Of a stretch of DNA of 64,000 nt, positions 37,049 through 49,916 are shown one piece after another. Under the pieces are notes generated by a model. That model was not told the DNA's origin. It saw only the letters and a list, made by a program, of their open reading frames with translations, and ran no database searches. The stretch spans positions 124,001 through 188,000 of the forward strand of contig JAKCOZ010000308.1 of NCBI GenBank assembly GCA_022605955.1, read 5' to 3'. The stretch's first letter is position 1, and every line of letters begins with the position of its first letter. The position numbers and the translations under genes were made by a program. This stretch comes from Rallus limicola (taxonomy: Eukaryota; Chordata; Aves; Gruiformes; Rallidae).

Positions 37049-39820
37049 ATGCCTTTCAGTCCTAGCTTCTTTACTTTGGGAGTTATTGCTGGACGTTTAG
37101 CATGTTTTGAACTGCAGTCTGCTAGGGCCGAGAAAAGCACCGTAGGAGCTTCCAGGCATGTTCCCTCTTTCCAGGCAAAGGAAAAGGCTGAGAGCCAAAG
37201 TGACAGGGTCTGCTTGTGTGTCCTGTTAGGAGGTTTCAGACAAGCTATGCCTTTCAGTCCTAGCTTCTTTACTTTGGGAGTTATTGCTGGACGTTTAGCA
37301 TGTTTTGAACTGCAGTCTGCTAGGGCCGAGAAAAGCACCGTAGGAGGTTCCAGGCATGTTGCCTCTTTCCATGCAAAGGAAAAGGCTGAGAGCCAAAGTG
37401 ACAGGGTCTGCTTGTGTGTCCTGTTAGGAGGTTTCAGACAAGCTATGCCTTTCAGTCCTAGCTTCTTTACTTTGGGAGTTATAGCTGGACGTTTAGCATG
37501 TTTTGAACTGCAGTCTGCTAGGGCCGAGAAAAGCACCGTAGGAGGTTCCAGGCATGTTCCCTCTTTCCATGCAAAGGAAAAGGTTGAGAGCCAAAGTGAC
37601 AGGGTCTGCTTGTGTGTCCTGTTAGGAGGTTTCAGACAAGCTATGCCTTTCAGTCCTAGCTTCTTTACTTTGGGAGTTATTGCTGGACGTTTAGCATGTT
37701 TTGAACTGCAGTCTGCTAGGGCCGAGAAAAGCACCGTAGGAGGTTCCAGGCATGTTCCTTCTTTCCAGGCAAAGGAAAAGGCTGAGAGCCAAAGTGACAG
37801 GGTCTGCTTGTGTGTCCTGTTAGGAGGTTTCAGACAAGCTATGCCTTTCATGCCTAGCTTCTTTACTTTGGGAGTTATTGCTGGACGTTTAGCATGTTTT
37901 GAACTGCAGTCTGCTAGGGCCGAGAAAAGCACCGTAGGAGGTTCCAGGCATGTTCCCTCTTTCCAGGCAAAGGAAAAGGCTGAGAGCCAAAGTGACAGGG
38001 TCTGCTTGTGTGTCCTGTTAGGAGGTTTCAGACAAGCTATGCCTTTCAGTCCTAGCTTCTTTACTTTGGGAGTTATTGCTGGACGTTTAGCATGTTTTGA
38101 ACTGCAGTCTGCTAGGGCCGAGAAAAGCACTGTAGGAGGTAGCAGGTATGTTCCCTCTTTCCAGGCAAAGGAAAAGGCTGAGAGCCAAAGTGACAGGGTC
38201 TGCTTGTGTGTCCTGTTAGGAGGTTTCAGACAAGCTATGCCTTTCATGCCTAGCTTCTTTACTTTGGGAGTTATTGCTGGACGTTTAGCATGTTTTGAAC
38301 TGCAGTCTGCTAGGGCCGAGAAAAGCACCGTAGGAGCTTCCAGGCATGTTCCCTCTTTCCAGGCAAAGGAAAAGGCTGAGAGCCAAAGTGACAGGGTCTG
38401 CTTGTGTGTCCTGTTAGGAGGTTTCAGACAAGCTATGCCTTTCAGTCCTAGCTTCTTTACTTTGGGAGTTATTGCTGGACGTTTAGCATGTTTTGAACTG
38501 CAGTCTGCTAGGGCCGAGAAAAGCACTGTAGGAGGTAGCAGGTATGTTCCTTCTTTCCAGGCAAAGGAAAAGGCTGAGAGCCAAAGTGACAGGGTCTGCT
38601 TGTGTGTCCTGTTAGGAGGTTTCAGACAAGCTATGCCTTTCAGTCCTAGCTTCTTTACTTTTGGAGTTATTGCTGGACGTTTAGCATGTTTTGAACTGCA
38701 GTCTGCTAGGGCCGAGAAAAGCACCGTAGGAGGTTCCAGGCATGTTCCCTCTTTCCAGGCAAAGGAAAAGGCTGAGAGCCAAAGTGACAGGGTCTGCTTG
38801 TGTGTCCTGTTAGGAGGTTTCAGACAAGCTATGCCTTTCAGTCCTAGCTTCTTTACTTTGGGAGTTATTGCTGGACGTTTAGCATGTTTTGAACTGCAGT
38901 CTGCTAGGGCCGAGAAAAGCACCGTAGGAGGTTCCAGGCATGTTCCCTCTTTCCAGGCAAAGGAAAAGGCTGAGAGCCAAAGTGACAGGGTCTGCTTGTG
39001 TGTCCTGTTAGGAGGTTTCAGACAAGCTATGCCTTTCAGTCCTAGCTTCTTTACTTTGGGAGTTATTGCTGGACGTTTAGCATGTTTTGAACTGCAGTCT
39101 GCTAGGGCCGAGAAAAGCACCGTAGGAGGTTCCAGGCATGTTCCCTCTTTCCAGGCAAAGGAAAAGGCTGAGAGCCAAAGTGACAGGGTCTGCTTGTGTG
39201 TCCTGTTAGGAGGTTTCAGACAAGCTATGCCTTTCAGTCCTAGCTTCTTTACTTTGGGAGTTATTGCTGGACGTTTAGCATGTTTTGAACTGCAGTCTGC
39301 TAGGGCCGAGAAAAGCACTGTAGGAGGGAGCAGGTATGTTCCTTCTTTCCAGGCAAAGGAAAAGGCTGAGAGCCAAAGTGACAGGATCTGCTTGTGTGTC
39401 CTGTTAGGAGGTTTCAGACAAGCTATGCCTTTCATGCCTAGCTTCTTTACTTTGGGAGTTATTGCTGGACGTTTAGCATGTTTTGAACTGCAGTCTGCTA
39501 GGGCCGAGAAAAGCACTGTAGGAGGTAGCAGGTATGTTCCTTCTTTCCAGGCAAAGGAAAAGGCTGAGAGCCAAAGTGACAGGGTCTGCTTGTGTGTCCT
39601 GTTAGGAGGTTTCAGACAAGCTATGCCTTTCAGTCCTAGCTTCTTTACTTTGGGAGTTATTGCTGGACGTTTAGCATGTTTTGAACTGCAGTCTGCTAGG
39701 GCCGAGAAAAGCACCGTAGGAGGTTCCAGGCATGTTCCCTCTTTCCAGGCAAAGGAAAAGGCTGAGAGCCAAAGTGACAGGGTCTGCTTGTGTGTCCTGT
39801 TAGGAGGTTTCAGACAAGCT

Positions 39821-41602
39821 ATGCCTTTCAGTCCTAGCTTCTTTACTTTGGGAGTTATTGCTGGACGTTTAGCATGTTTTGAACTGCAGTCTGCTAGGGC
39901 CGAGAAAAGCACCGTAGGAGGTTCCAGGCATGTTCCCTCTTTCCAGGCAAAGGAAAAGGCTGAGAGCCAAAGTGACAGGGTCTGCTTGTGTGTCCTGTTA
40001 GGAGGTTTCAGACAAGCTATGCCTTTCAGTCCTAGCTTCTTTACTTTGGGAGTTATTGCTGGACGTTTAGCATGTTTTGAACTGCAGTCTGCTAGGGCCG
40101 AGAAAAGCACTGTAGGAGGTAGCAGGTATGTTCCTTCTTTCCAGGCAAAGGAAAAGGCTGAGAGCCAAAGTGACAGGGTCTGCTTGTGTGTCCTGTTAGG
40201 AGGTTTCAGACAAGCTATGCCTTTCATGCCTAGCTTCTTTACTTTGGGAGTTATTGCTGGACGTTTAGCATGTTTTGAACTGCAGTCTGCTAGGGCCGAG
40301 AAAAGCACCGTAGGAGGTTCCAGGCATGTTCCCTCTTTCCAGGCAAAGGAAAAGGCTGAGAGCCAAAGTGACAGGGTCTGCTTGTGTGTCCTGTTAGGAG
40401 GTTTCAGACAAGCTATGCCTTTCAGTCCTAGCTTCTTTACTTTGGGAGTTATTGCTGGACGTTTAGCATGTTTTGAACTGCAGTCTGCTAGGGCCGAGAA
40501 AAGCACTGTAGGAGGTAGCAGGTATGTTCCTTCTTTCCAGGCAAAGGAAAAGGCTGAGAGCCAAAGTGACAGGGTCTGCTTGTGTGTCCTGTTAGGAGGT
40601 TTCAGACAAGCTATGCCTTTCAGTCCTAGCTTCTTTACTTTGGGAGTTATTGCTGGACGTTTAGCATGTTTTGAACTGCAGTCTGCTAGGGCCGAGAAAA
40701 GCACCGTAGGAGATTCCAGGCATGTTCCCTCTTTCCAGGCAAAGGAAAAGGCTGAGAGCCAAAGTGACAGGGTCTGCTTGTGTGTCCTGTTAGGAGGTTT
40801 CAGACAAGCTATGCCTTTCAGTCCTAGCTTCTTTACTTTGGGAGTTATTGCTGGACGTTTAGCATGTTTTGAACTGCAGTCTGCTAGGGCTGAGAAAAGC
40901 ACCGTAGGAGCTTCCAGGCATGTTCCCTCTTTCCATGCAAAGGAAAAGGCTGAGAGCCAAAGTGACAGGGTCTGCTTGTGTGTCCTGTTAGGAGGTTTCA
41001 GACAAGCTATGCCTTTCATGCCTAGCTTCTTTACTTTGGGAGTTATTGCTGGACGTTTAGCATGTTTTGAACTGCAGTCTGCTAGGGCCGAGAAAAGCAC
41101 CGTAGGAGGTTCCAGGCATGTTCCCTCTTTCCAGGCAAAGGAAAAGGCTGAGAGCCAAAGTGACAGGGTCTGCTTGTGTGTCCTGTTAGGAGGTTTCAGA
41201 CAAGCTATGCCTTTCAGTCCTAGCTTCTTTACTTTGGGAGTTATTGCTGGACGTTTAGCATGTTTAGAACTGCAGTCTGCTAGGGCCGAGAAAAGCACTG
41301 TAGGAGGTAGCAGGTATGTTCCCTCTTTCCAGGCAAAGGAAAAGGCTGAGAGCCAAAGTGACAGGGTCTGCTCGTGTGTCCTGTTAGGAGGTTTCAGACA
41401 AGCTATGCCTTTCATGCCTAGCTTCTTTACTTTGGGAGTTATTGCTGGACGTTTAGCATGTTTTGAACTGCAGTCTGCTAGGGCCGAGAAAAGCACCGTA
41501 GGAGGTTCCAGGCATGTTCCCTCTTTCCAGGCAAAGGAAAAGGCTGAGAGCCAAAGTGACAGGGTCTGCTTGTGTGTCCTGTTAGGAGGTTTCAGACAAG
41601 CT
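39821..41602 (+). repeat. Nine-unit higher-order block, copy 2 (1,782 bp)
   Basis: Same order as 34872-36653. Extra shared marks with copy 3 are GCTTCC in the sixth unit and CTCGTGTGTCC in the eighth, so copies 2 and 3 are closer to each other than to copy 1. It has private CATGCAAAGG and GGGCTGAG changes. Confidence 0.88.
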
Positions 41603-43384
41603 ATGCCTTTCAGTCCTAGCTTCTTTACTTTGGGAGTTATTGCTGGACGTTTAGCATGTTTTGAACTGCAGTCTGCTAGGGCCGAGAAAAGCACCGTAGG
41701 AGGTTCCAGGCATGTTCCCTCTTTCCAGGCAAAGGAAAAGGCTGAGAGCCAAAGTGACAGGGTCTGCTTGTGTGTCCTGTTAGGAGGTTTCAGACAAGCT
41801 ATGCCTTTCAGTCCTAGCTTCTTTACTTTGGGAGTTATTGCTGGACGTTTAGCATGTTTTGAACTGCAGTCTGCTAGGGCCGAGAAAAGCACTGTAGGAG
41901 GTAGCAGGTATGTTCCTTCTTTCCAGGCAAAGGAAAAGGCTGAGAGCCAAAGTGACAGGGTCTGCTTGTGTGTCCTGTTAGGAGGTTTCAGACAAGCTAT
42001 GCCTTTCATGCCTAGCTTCTTTACTTTGGGAGTTATTGCTGGACGTTTAGCATGTTTTGAACTGCAGTCTGCTAGGGCCGAGAAAAGCACCGTAGGAGGT
42101 TCCAGGCATGTTCCCTCTTTCCAGGCAAAGGAAAAGGCTGAGAGCCAAAGTGACAGGGTCTGCTTGTGTGTCCTGTTAGGAGGTTTCAGACAAGCTATGC
42201 CTTTCAGTCCTAGCTTCTTTACTTTGGGAGTTATTGCTGGACGTTTAGCATGTTTTGAACTGCAGTCTGCTAGGGCCGAGAAAAGCACTGTAGGAGGTAG
42301 CAGGTATGTTCCTTCTTTCCAGGCAAAGGAAAAGGCTGAGAGCCAAAGTGACAGGGTCTGCTTGTGTGTCCTGTTAGGAGGTTTCAGACAAGCTATGCCT
42401 TTCAGTCCTAGCTTCTTTACTTTGGGAGTTATTGCTGGACGTTTAGCATGTTTTGAACTGCAGTCTGCTAGGGCCGAGAAAAGCACCGTAGGAGATTCCA
42501 GGCATGTTCCCTCTTTCCAGGCAAAGGAAAAGGCTGAGAGCCAAAGTGACAGGGTCTGCTTGTGTGTCCTGTTAGGAGGTTTCAGACAAGCTATGCCTTT
42601 CAGTCCTAGCTTCTTTACTTTGGGAGTTATTGCTGGACGTTTAGCATGTTTTGAACTGCAGTCTGCTAGGGCCGAGAAAAGCACCGTAGGAGCTTCCAGG
42701 CATGTTCCCTCTTTCCAGGCAAAGGAAAAGGCTGAGAGCCAAAGTGACAGGGTCTGCTTGTGTGTCCTGTTAGGAGGTTTCAGACAAGCTATGCCTTTCA
42801 TGCCTAGCTTCTTTACTTTGGGAGTTATTGCTGGACGTTTAGCATGTTTTGAACTGCAGTCTGCTAGGGCCGAGAAAAGCACCGTAGGAGGTTCCAGGCA
42901 TGTTCCCTCTTTCCAGGCAAAGGAAAAGGCTGAGAGCCAAAGTGACAGGGTCTGCTTGTGTGTCCTGTTAGGAGGTTTCAGACAAGCTATGCCTTTCAGT
43001 CCTAGCTTCTTTACTTTGGGAGTTATTGCTGGACGTTTAGCATGTTTAGAACTGCAGTCTGCTAGGGCCGAGAAAAGCACTGTAGGAGGTAGCAGGTATG
43101 TTCCCTCTTTCCAGGCAAAGGAAAAGGCTGAGAGCCAAAGTGACAGGGTCTGCTCGTGTGTCCTGTTAGGAGGTTTCAGACAAGCTATGCCTTTCATGCC
43201 TAGCTTCTTTACTTTGGGAGTTATTGCTGGACGTTTAGCATGTTTTGAACTTCAGTCTGCTAGGGCCGAGAAAAGCACCGTAGGAGGTTCCAGGCATGTT
43301 CCCTCTTTCCAGGCAAAGGAAAAGGCTGAGAGCCAAAGTGACAGGGTCTGCTTGTGTGTCCTGTTAGGAGGTTTCAGACAAGCT
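41603..43384 (+). repeat. Nine-unit higher-order block, copy 3 (1,782 bp)
   Basis: Directly adjacent to copy 2. GGAGATTCC recurs at 1,782 bp (near 40710 and 42492), as does CTCGTG (near 41371 and 43153). The last unit has GAACTTCAG, which destroys the PstI site. Confidence 0.88.
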
Positions 43385-43582
43385 ATGCCTTTCAGTCCTA
43401 GCTTCTTTACTTTGGGAGTTATTGCTGGACGTTTAGCATGTTTTGAACTGCAGTCTGCTAGGGCCGAGAAAAGCACCGTAGGAGGTTCCAGGCATGTTCC
43501 CTCTTTCCAGGCAAAGGAAAAGGCTGAGAGCCAAAGTGACAGGGTCTGCTTGTGTGTCCTGTTAGGAGGTTTCAGACAAGCT

Positions 43583-43779
43583 ATGCCTTTCATGCCATCT
43601 TCTTTACTTTAGGAGTTACTGCTGGACGTTTAGCATGTTTTGAACTGCAGTCTGCTAGGGCCGAGAAAAGCACTGTAGGAGGTAGCAGGTATGTTCCTTC
43701 TTTCCAGGCAAAGGAAAAGGCTGAGAGCCAAAATGACAGGGTCTGCTTGTGTGTCCTGTTAGGAGGTTTCAGACAAGCT
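43583..43779 (+). repeat. D-type 197-bp unit 9
   Basis: First unit of ten-unit block copy 1. It is also the right-hand neighbour of nine-unit block copy 3 plus one S-H unit, so it sits where two higher-order families meet. Confidence 0.95.
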
Positions 43780-45561
43780 ATGCCTTTCAGTCCTAGCTTC
43801 TTTACTTTGGGAGTTATTGCTGGACGTTTAGCATGTTTTGAACTGCAGTCTGCTAGGGCCGAGAAAAGCACCGTAGGAGCTTCCAGGCATGTTCCCTCTT
43901 TCCAGGCAAAGGAAAAGGCTGAGAGCCAAAGTGACAGGGTCTGCTTGTGTGTCCTGTTAGGAGGTTTCAGACAAGCTATGCCTTTCCGTCCTAGCTTCTT
44001 TACTTTGGGAGTTATTGCTGGACGTTTAGCATGTTTTGAACTGCAGTCTGCTAGGGCCGAGAAAAGCACCGTAGGAGGTTCCAGGCATGTTCCTTCTTTC
44101 CAGGCAAAGGAAAAGGCTGAGAGCCAAAGTGACAGGGTCTGCTTGTGTGTCCTGTTAGGAGGTTTCAGACAAGCTATGCCTTTCATGCCTAGCTTCTTTA
44201 CTTTGGGAGTTATTGCTGGACGTTTAGCATGTTTTGAACTGCAGTCTGCTAGGGCCGAGAAAAGCACTGTAGGAGGTAGCAGGTATGTTCCTTCTTTCCA
44301 GGCAACGGAAAAGGCTGAGAGCCAAAATGACAGGGTCTGCTTGTGTGTCCTGTTAGGAGGTTTCAGACAAGCTATGCCTTTTCGTCCTAGCTTCTTTACT
44401 TTGGGAGTTATAGCTGGACGTTTAGCATGTTTTGAACTGCAGTCTGCTAGGGCCGAGAAAAGCACCGTAGGAGGTTCCAGGCATGTTCCCTCTTTCCAGG
44501 CAAAGGAAAAGGTTGAGAGCCAAAGTGACAGGGTCTGCTTGTGTGTCCTGTTAGGAGGTTTCAGACAAGCTATGCCTTTCCGTCCTAGCTTCTTTACTTT
44601 GGGAGTTATTGCTGGACGTTTAGCATGTTTTGAACTGCAGTCTGCTAGGGCCGAGAAAAGCACCGTAGGAGGTTCCAGGCATGTTCCTTCTTTCCAGGCA
44701 AAGGAAAAGGCTGAGAGCCAAAGTGACAGGGTCTGCTTGTGTGTCCTGTTAGGAGGTTTCAGACAAGCTATGCCTTTCAGTCCTAGCTTCTTTACTTTGG
44801 GAGTTATTGCTGGACGTTTAGCATGTTTTGAACTGCAGTCTGCTAGGGCCGAGAAAAGCACCGTAGGAGGTTCCAGGCATGTTCCCTCTTTCCAGGCAAA
44901 GGAAAAGGCTGAGAGCCAAAGTGACAGGGTCTGCTTGTGTGTCCTGTTAGGAGGTTTCAGACAAGCTATGCCTTTCAGTCCTAGCTTCTTTACTTTGGGA
45001 GTTATTGCTGGACGTTTAGCATGTTTTGAACTGCAGTCTGCTAGGGCCGAGAAAAGCACTGTAGGAGGGAGCAGGTATGTTCCTTCTTTCCAGGCAAAGG
45101 AAAAGGCTGAGAGCCAAAGTGACAGGATCTGCTTGTGTGTCCTGTTAGGAGGTTTCAGACAAGCTATGCCTTTCATGCCTAGCTTCTTTACTTTGGGAGT
45201 TATTGCTGGACGTTTAGCATGTTTTGAACTGCAGTCTGCTAGGGCCGAGAAAAGCACCGTAGGAGGTTCCAGGCATGTTCCCTCTTTCCAGGCAAAGGAA
45301 AAGGCTGAGAGCCAAAGTGACAGGGTCTGCTTGTGTGTCCTGTTAGGAGGTTTCAGACAAGCTATGCCTTTCATGCCTAGCTTCTTTACTTTGGGAGTTA
45401 TTGCTGGACGTTTAGCATGTTTTGAACTGCAGTCTGCTAGGGCCGAGAAAAGCACCGTAGGAGGTTCCAGGCATGTTCCCTCTTTCCAGGCAAAGGAAAA
45501 GGCTGAGAGCCAAAGTGACAGGGTCTGCTTGTGTGTCCTGTTAGGAGGTTTCAGACAAGCT
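43583..45561 (+). repeat. Ten-unit higher-order block, copy 1 (1,979 bp)
   Basis: Begins with a D unit, then S with GCTTCC, R, M-Y with CAACGG, R with TTTTCGTCC, R, S-H, S-Y with GACAGGATC, M-H and M-H. A second copy follows directly. The 1,979-bp period includes the one-base D deletion. Confidence 0.9.
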
Positions 45562-45758
45562 ATGCCTTTCATGCCATCTTCTTTACTTTAGGAGTTACTG
45601 CTGGACGTTTAGCGTGTTTTGAACTGCAGTCTGCTAGGGCCGAGAAAAGCACTGTAGGAGGTAGCAGGTATGTTCCTTCTTTCCAGGCAAAGGAAAAGGC
45701 TGAGAGCCAAAATGACAGGGTCTGCTTGTGTGTCCTGTTAGGAGGTTTCAGACAAGCT
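45562..45758 (+). repeat. D-type 197-bp unit 10
   Basis: Last D unit in the window, with a private AGCGTG for AGCATG near 45614. No D unit occurs in the remaining 18 kb. Confidence 0.95.
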
Positions 45759-47540
45759 ATGCCTTTCAGTCCTAGCTTCTTTACTTTGGGAGTTATTGCT
45801 GGACGTTTAGCATGTTTTGAACTGCAGTCTGCTAGGGCCGAGAAAAGCACCGTAGGAGCTTCCAGGCATGTTCCCTCTTTCCAGGCAAAGGAAAAGGCTG
45901 AGAGCCAAAGTGACAGGGTCTGCTTGTGTGTCCTGTTAGGAGGTTTCAGACAAGCTATGCCTTTCCGTCCTAGCTTCTTTACTTTGGGAGTTATTGCTGG
46001 ACGTTTAGCATGTTTTGAACTGCAGTCTGCTAGGGCCGAGAAAAGCACCGTAGGAGCTTCCAGGCATGTTCCTTCTTTCCAGGCAAAGGAAAAGGCTGAG
46101 AGCCAAAGTGACAGGGTCTGCTTGTGTGTCCTGTTAGGAGGTTTCAGACAAGCTATGCCTTTCATGCCTAGCTTCTTTACTTTGGGAGTTATTGCTGGAC
46201 GTTTAGCATGTTTTGAACTGCAGTCTGCTAGGGCCGAGAAAAGCACTGTAGGAGGTAGCAGGTATGTTCCTTCTTTCCAGGCAACGGAAAAGGCTGAGAG
46301 CCAAAATGACAGGGTCTGCTTGTGTGTCCTGTTAGGAGGTTTCAGACAAGCTATGCCTTTTCGTCCTAGCTTCTTTACTTTGGGAGTTATAGCTGGACGT
46401 TTAGCATGTTTTGAACTGCAGTCTGCTAGGGCCGAGAAAAGCACCGTAGGAGGTTCCAGGCATGTTCCCTCTTTCCATGCAAAGGAAAAGGTTGAGAGCC
46501 AAAGTGACAGGGTCTGCTTGTGTGTCCTGTTAGGAGGTTTCAGACAAGCTATGCCTTTCCGTCCTAGCTTCTTTACTTTGGGAGTTATTGCTGGACGTTT
46601 AGCATGTTTTGAACTGCAGTCTGCTAGGGCCGAGAAAAGCACCGTAGGAGGTTCCAGGCATGTTCCTTCTTTCCAGGCAAAGGAAAAGGCTGAGAGCCAA
46701 AGTGACAGGGTCTGCTTGTGTGTCCTGTTAGGAGGTTTCAGACAAGCTATGCCTTTCAGTCCTAGCTTCTTTACTTTGGGAGTTATTGCTGGACGTTTAG
46801 CATGTTTTGAACTGCAGTCTGCTAGGGCCGAGAAAAGCACCGTAGGAGGTTCCAGGCATGTTCCCTCTTTCCAGGCAAAGGAAAAGGCTGAGAGCCAAAG
46901 TGACAGGGTCTGCTTGTGTGTCCTGTTAGGAGGTTTCAGACAAGCTATGCCTTTCAGTCCTAGCTTCTTTACTTTGGGAGTTATTGCTGGACGTTTAGCA
47001 TGTTTTGAACTGCAGTCTGCTAGGGCCGAGAAAAGCACTGTAGGAGGGAGCAGGTATGTTCCTTCTTTCCAGGCAAAGGAAAAGGCTGAGAGCCAAAGTG
47101 ACAGGATCTGCTTGTGTGTCCTGTTAGGAGGTTTCAGACAAGCTATGCCTTTCATGCCTAGCTTCTTTACTTTGGGAGTTATTGCTGGACGTTTAGCATG
47201 TTTTGAACTGCAGTCTGCTAGGGCCGAGAAAAGCACCGTAGGAGGTTCCAGGCATGTTCCCTCTTTCCAGGCAAAGGAAAAGGCTGAGAGCCAAAGTGAC
47301 AGGGTCTGCTTGTGTGTCCTGTTAGGAGGTTTCAGACAAGCTATGCCTTTCAGTCCTAGCTTCTTTACTTTGGGAGTTATTGCTGGACGTTTAGCATGTT
47401 TTGAACTGCAGTCTGCTAGGGCCGAGAAAAGCACCGTAGGAGGTTCCAGGCATGTTCCCTCTTTCCAGGCAAAGGAAAAGGCTGAGAGCCAAAGTGACAG
47501 GGTCTGCTTGTGTGTCCTGTTAGGAGGTTTCAGACAAGCT
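45562..47540 (+). repeat. Ten-unit higher-order block, copy 2 (1,979 bp)
   Basis: Copy of 43583-45561. CAACGG at 44304 and 46283 and GACAGGATC near 45126 and 47105 both differ by 1,979. Differences include GCTTCC in the third unit, CATGCAAAGG in the fifth and an S rather than M last unit. Confidence 0.9.
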
Positions 47541-49322
47541 ATGCCTTTCAGTCCTAGCTTCTTTACTTTGGGAGTTATTGCTGGACGTTTAGCATGTTTT
47601 GAACTGCAGTCTGCTAGGGCCGAGAAAAGCACTGTAGGAGGTAGCAGGTATGTTCCTTCTTTCCAGACAACGGAAAAGGCTGAGAGTCAAAGTGACAGGG
47701 TCTGCTTGTGTGTCCTGTTAGGAGGTTTCAGACAAGCTATGCCTTTTCGTCCTAGCTTCTTTACTTTGGGAGTTATAGCTGGACGTTTAGCATGTTTTGA
47801 AATGCAGTCTGCTAGGGCCGAGAAAAGCACCGTAGGAGGTTCCAGGCATGTTCCCTCTTTCCATGCAAAGGAAAAGGCTGAGAGCCAAAGTGACAGGGTC
47901 TGCTTGTGTGTCCTGTTAGGAGGTTTCAGACAAGCTATGCCTTTCCGTCCTAGCTTCTTTACTTTGGGAGTTATTGCTGGACGTTTAGCATGTTTTGAAC
48001 TGCAGTCTGCTAGGGCCGAGAAAAGCACCGTAGGAGGTTCCAGGCATGTTCCCTCTTTCCAGGCAAAGGAAAAGGCTGAGAGCCAAAGTGACAGGGTCTG
48101 CTTGTGTGTCCTGTTAGGAGGTTTCAGACAAGCTATGCCTTTCATGCCTAGCTTCTTTACTTTGGGAGTTATTGCTGGACGTTTAGCATGTTTTGAACTG
48201 CAGTCTGCTAGGGCCGAGAAAAGCACTGTAGGAGGGAGCAGGTATGTTCCTTCTTTCCAGGCAAAGGAAAAGGCTGAGAGCCAAAGTGACAGGGTCTGCT
48301 TGTGTGTCCTGTTAGGAGGTTTCAGACAAGCTATGCCTTTCATGCCTAGCTTCTTTACTTTGGGAGTTATTGCTGGTCGTTTAGCATGTTTTGAACTGCA
48401 GTCTGCTAGGGCCGAGAAAAGCACCGTAGGAGGTTCCAGGCATGTTCCCTCTTTCCAGGCAAAGGAAAAGGCTGAGAGCCAAAGTGACAGGGTCTGCTTG
48501 TGTGTCCTGTTAGGAGGTTTCAGACAAGCTATGCCTTTCAGTCCTAGCTTCTTTACTTTGGGAGTTATTGCTGGACGTTTAGCATGTTTTGAACTGCAGT
48601 CTGCTAGGGCCGAGAAAAGCACCGTAGGAGCTTCCAGGCATGTTCCCTCTTTCCAGGCAAAGGAAAAGGCTGAGAGCCAAAGTGACAGGGTCTGCTTGTG
48701 TGTCCTGTTAGGAGGTTTCAGACAAGCTATGCCTTTCATGCCTAGCTTCTTTACTTTGGGAGTTATTGCTGGACGTTTAGCATGTTTTGAACTGCAGTCT
48801 GCTAGGGCCGAGAAAAGCACCGTAGGAGCTTCCAGGCATGTTCCCTCTTTCCAGGCAAAGGAAAAGGCTGAGAGCCAAAGTGACAGGGTCTGCTTGTGTG
48901 TCCTGTTAGGAGGTTTCAGACAAGCTATGCCTTTCAGTCCTAGCTTCTTTACTTTGGGAGTTATTGCTGGACGTTTAGCATGTTTTGAACTGCAGTCTGC
49001 TAGGGCCGAGAAAAGCACCGTAGGAGGTTCCAGGCATGTTCCCTCTTTCCAGGCAAAGGAAAAGCCTGAGAGCCAAAGTGACAGGGTCTGCTTGTGTGTC
49101 CTGTTAGGAGGTTTCAGACAAGCTATGCCTTTCATGCCTACCTTCTTTACTTTGGGAGTTATTGCTGGACGTTTAGCATGTTTTGAACTGCAGTCTGCTA
49201 GGGCCGAGAAAAGCACCGTAGGAGCTTCCAGGCATGTTCCCTCTTTCCAGGCAAAGGAAAAGGCTGAGAGCCAAAGTGACAGGGTCTGCTCGTGTGTCCT
49301 GTTAGGAGGTTTCAGACAAGCT
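46155..49322 (+). repeat. Segmental duplication, left copy
   Basis: The class order and rare marks here return at 61203-63973. Matching parts are 46155-47540 with 61203-62587, and 47937-49322 with 62588-63973. Shared marks include CAACGG, TTTTCGTCC with ATAGCTGG, AAGGTTGAG, GACAGGATC, GCTGGTCGT, AAAGCCTGAG and CTCGTGTG. Two units (47541-47936) are present here and absent in the right copy. Confidence 0.87.
47541..47936 (+). repeat. Two-unit segment absent from the right-hand duplicate
   Basis: An S-Y unit with CAGACAACGG and GAGAGTCAAAG, then an R unit with TTTTCGTCC, ATAGCTGG and GAAATGCAG (PstI site lost). The pair resembles the other CAACGG/TTTTCGTCC pairs, so it was either inserted here or deleted from the copy at 61-64 kb. 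Confidence 0.8.
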
Positions 49323-49916
49323 ATGCCTTTCATGCCTAGCTTCTTTACTTTGGGAGTTATTGCTGGACGTTTAGCATGTTTTGAACTGCAGTCTGCTAGG
49401 GCCGAGAAAAGCACTGTAGGAGGTAGCAGGTATGTTCCTTCTTTCCAGGCAACGGAAAAGGCTGAGAGCCAAAATGACAGGGTCTGCTTGTGTGTCCTGT
49501 TAGGAGGTTTCAGACAAGCTATGCCTTTTCGTCCTAGCTTCTTTACTTTGGGAGTTATAGCTGGACGTTTAGCATGTTTTGAACTGCAGTCTGCTAGGGC
49601 CGAGAAAAGCACCGTAGGAGGTTCCAGGCATGTTCCCTCTTTCCAGGCAAAGGAAAAGGCTGAGAGCCAAAGTGACAGGGTCTGCTTGTGTGTCCTGTTA
49701 GGAGGTTTCAGACAAGCTATGCCTTTCATGCCTAGCTTCTTTACTTTGGGAGTTATTGCTGGACGTTTAGCATGTTTTGAACTGCAGTCTGCTAGGGCCG
49801 AGAAAAGCACTGTAGGAGGGAGCAGGTATGTTCCTTCTTTCCAGGCAAAGGAAAAGGCTGAGAGCCAAAGTGACAGGATCTGCTTGTGTGTCCTGTTAGG
49901 AGGTTTCAGACAAGCT
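49323..49916 (+). repeat. Three-unit segment, copy 1 (offset 1,386 bp)
   Basis: M-Y with CAACGG and CAAAATGAC, R with TTTTCGTCC and ATAGCTGG, then M-Y with GACAGGATC. It recurs at 50709-51302; CAACGG starts at 49451 and 50837, seven units apart. Units outside these three do not match fully. Confidence 0.82.
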
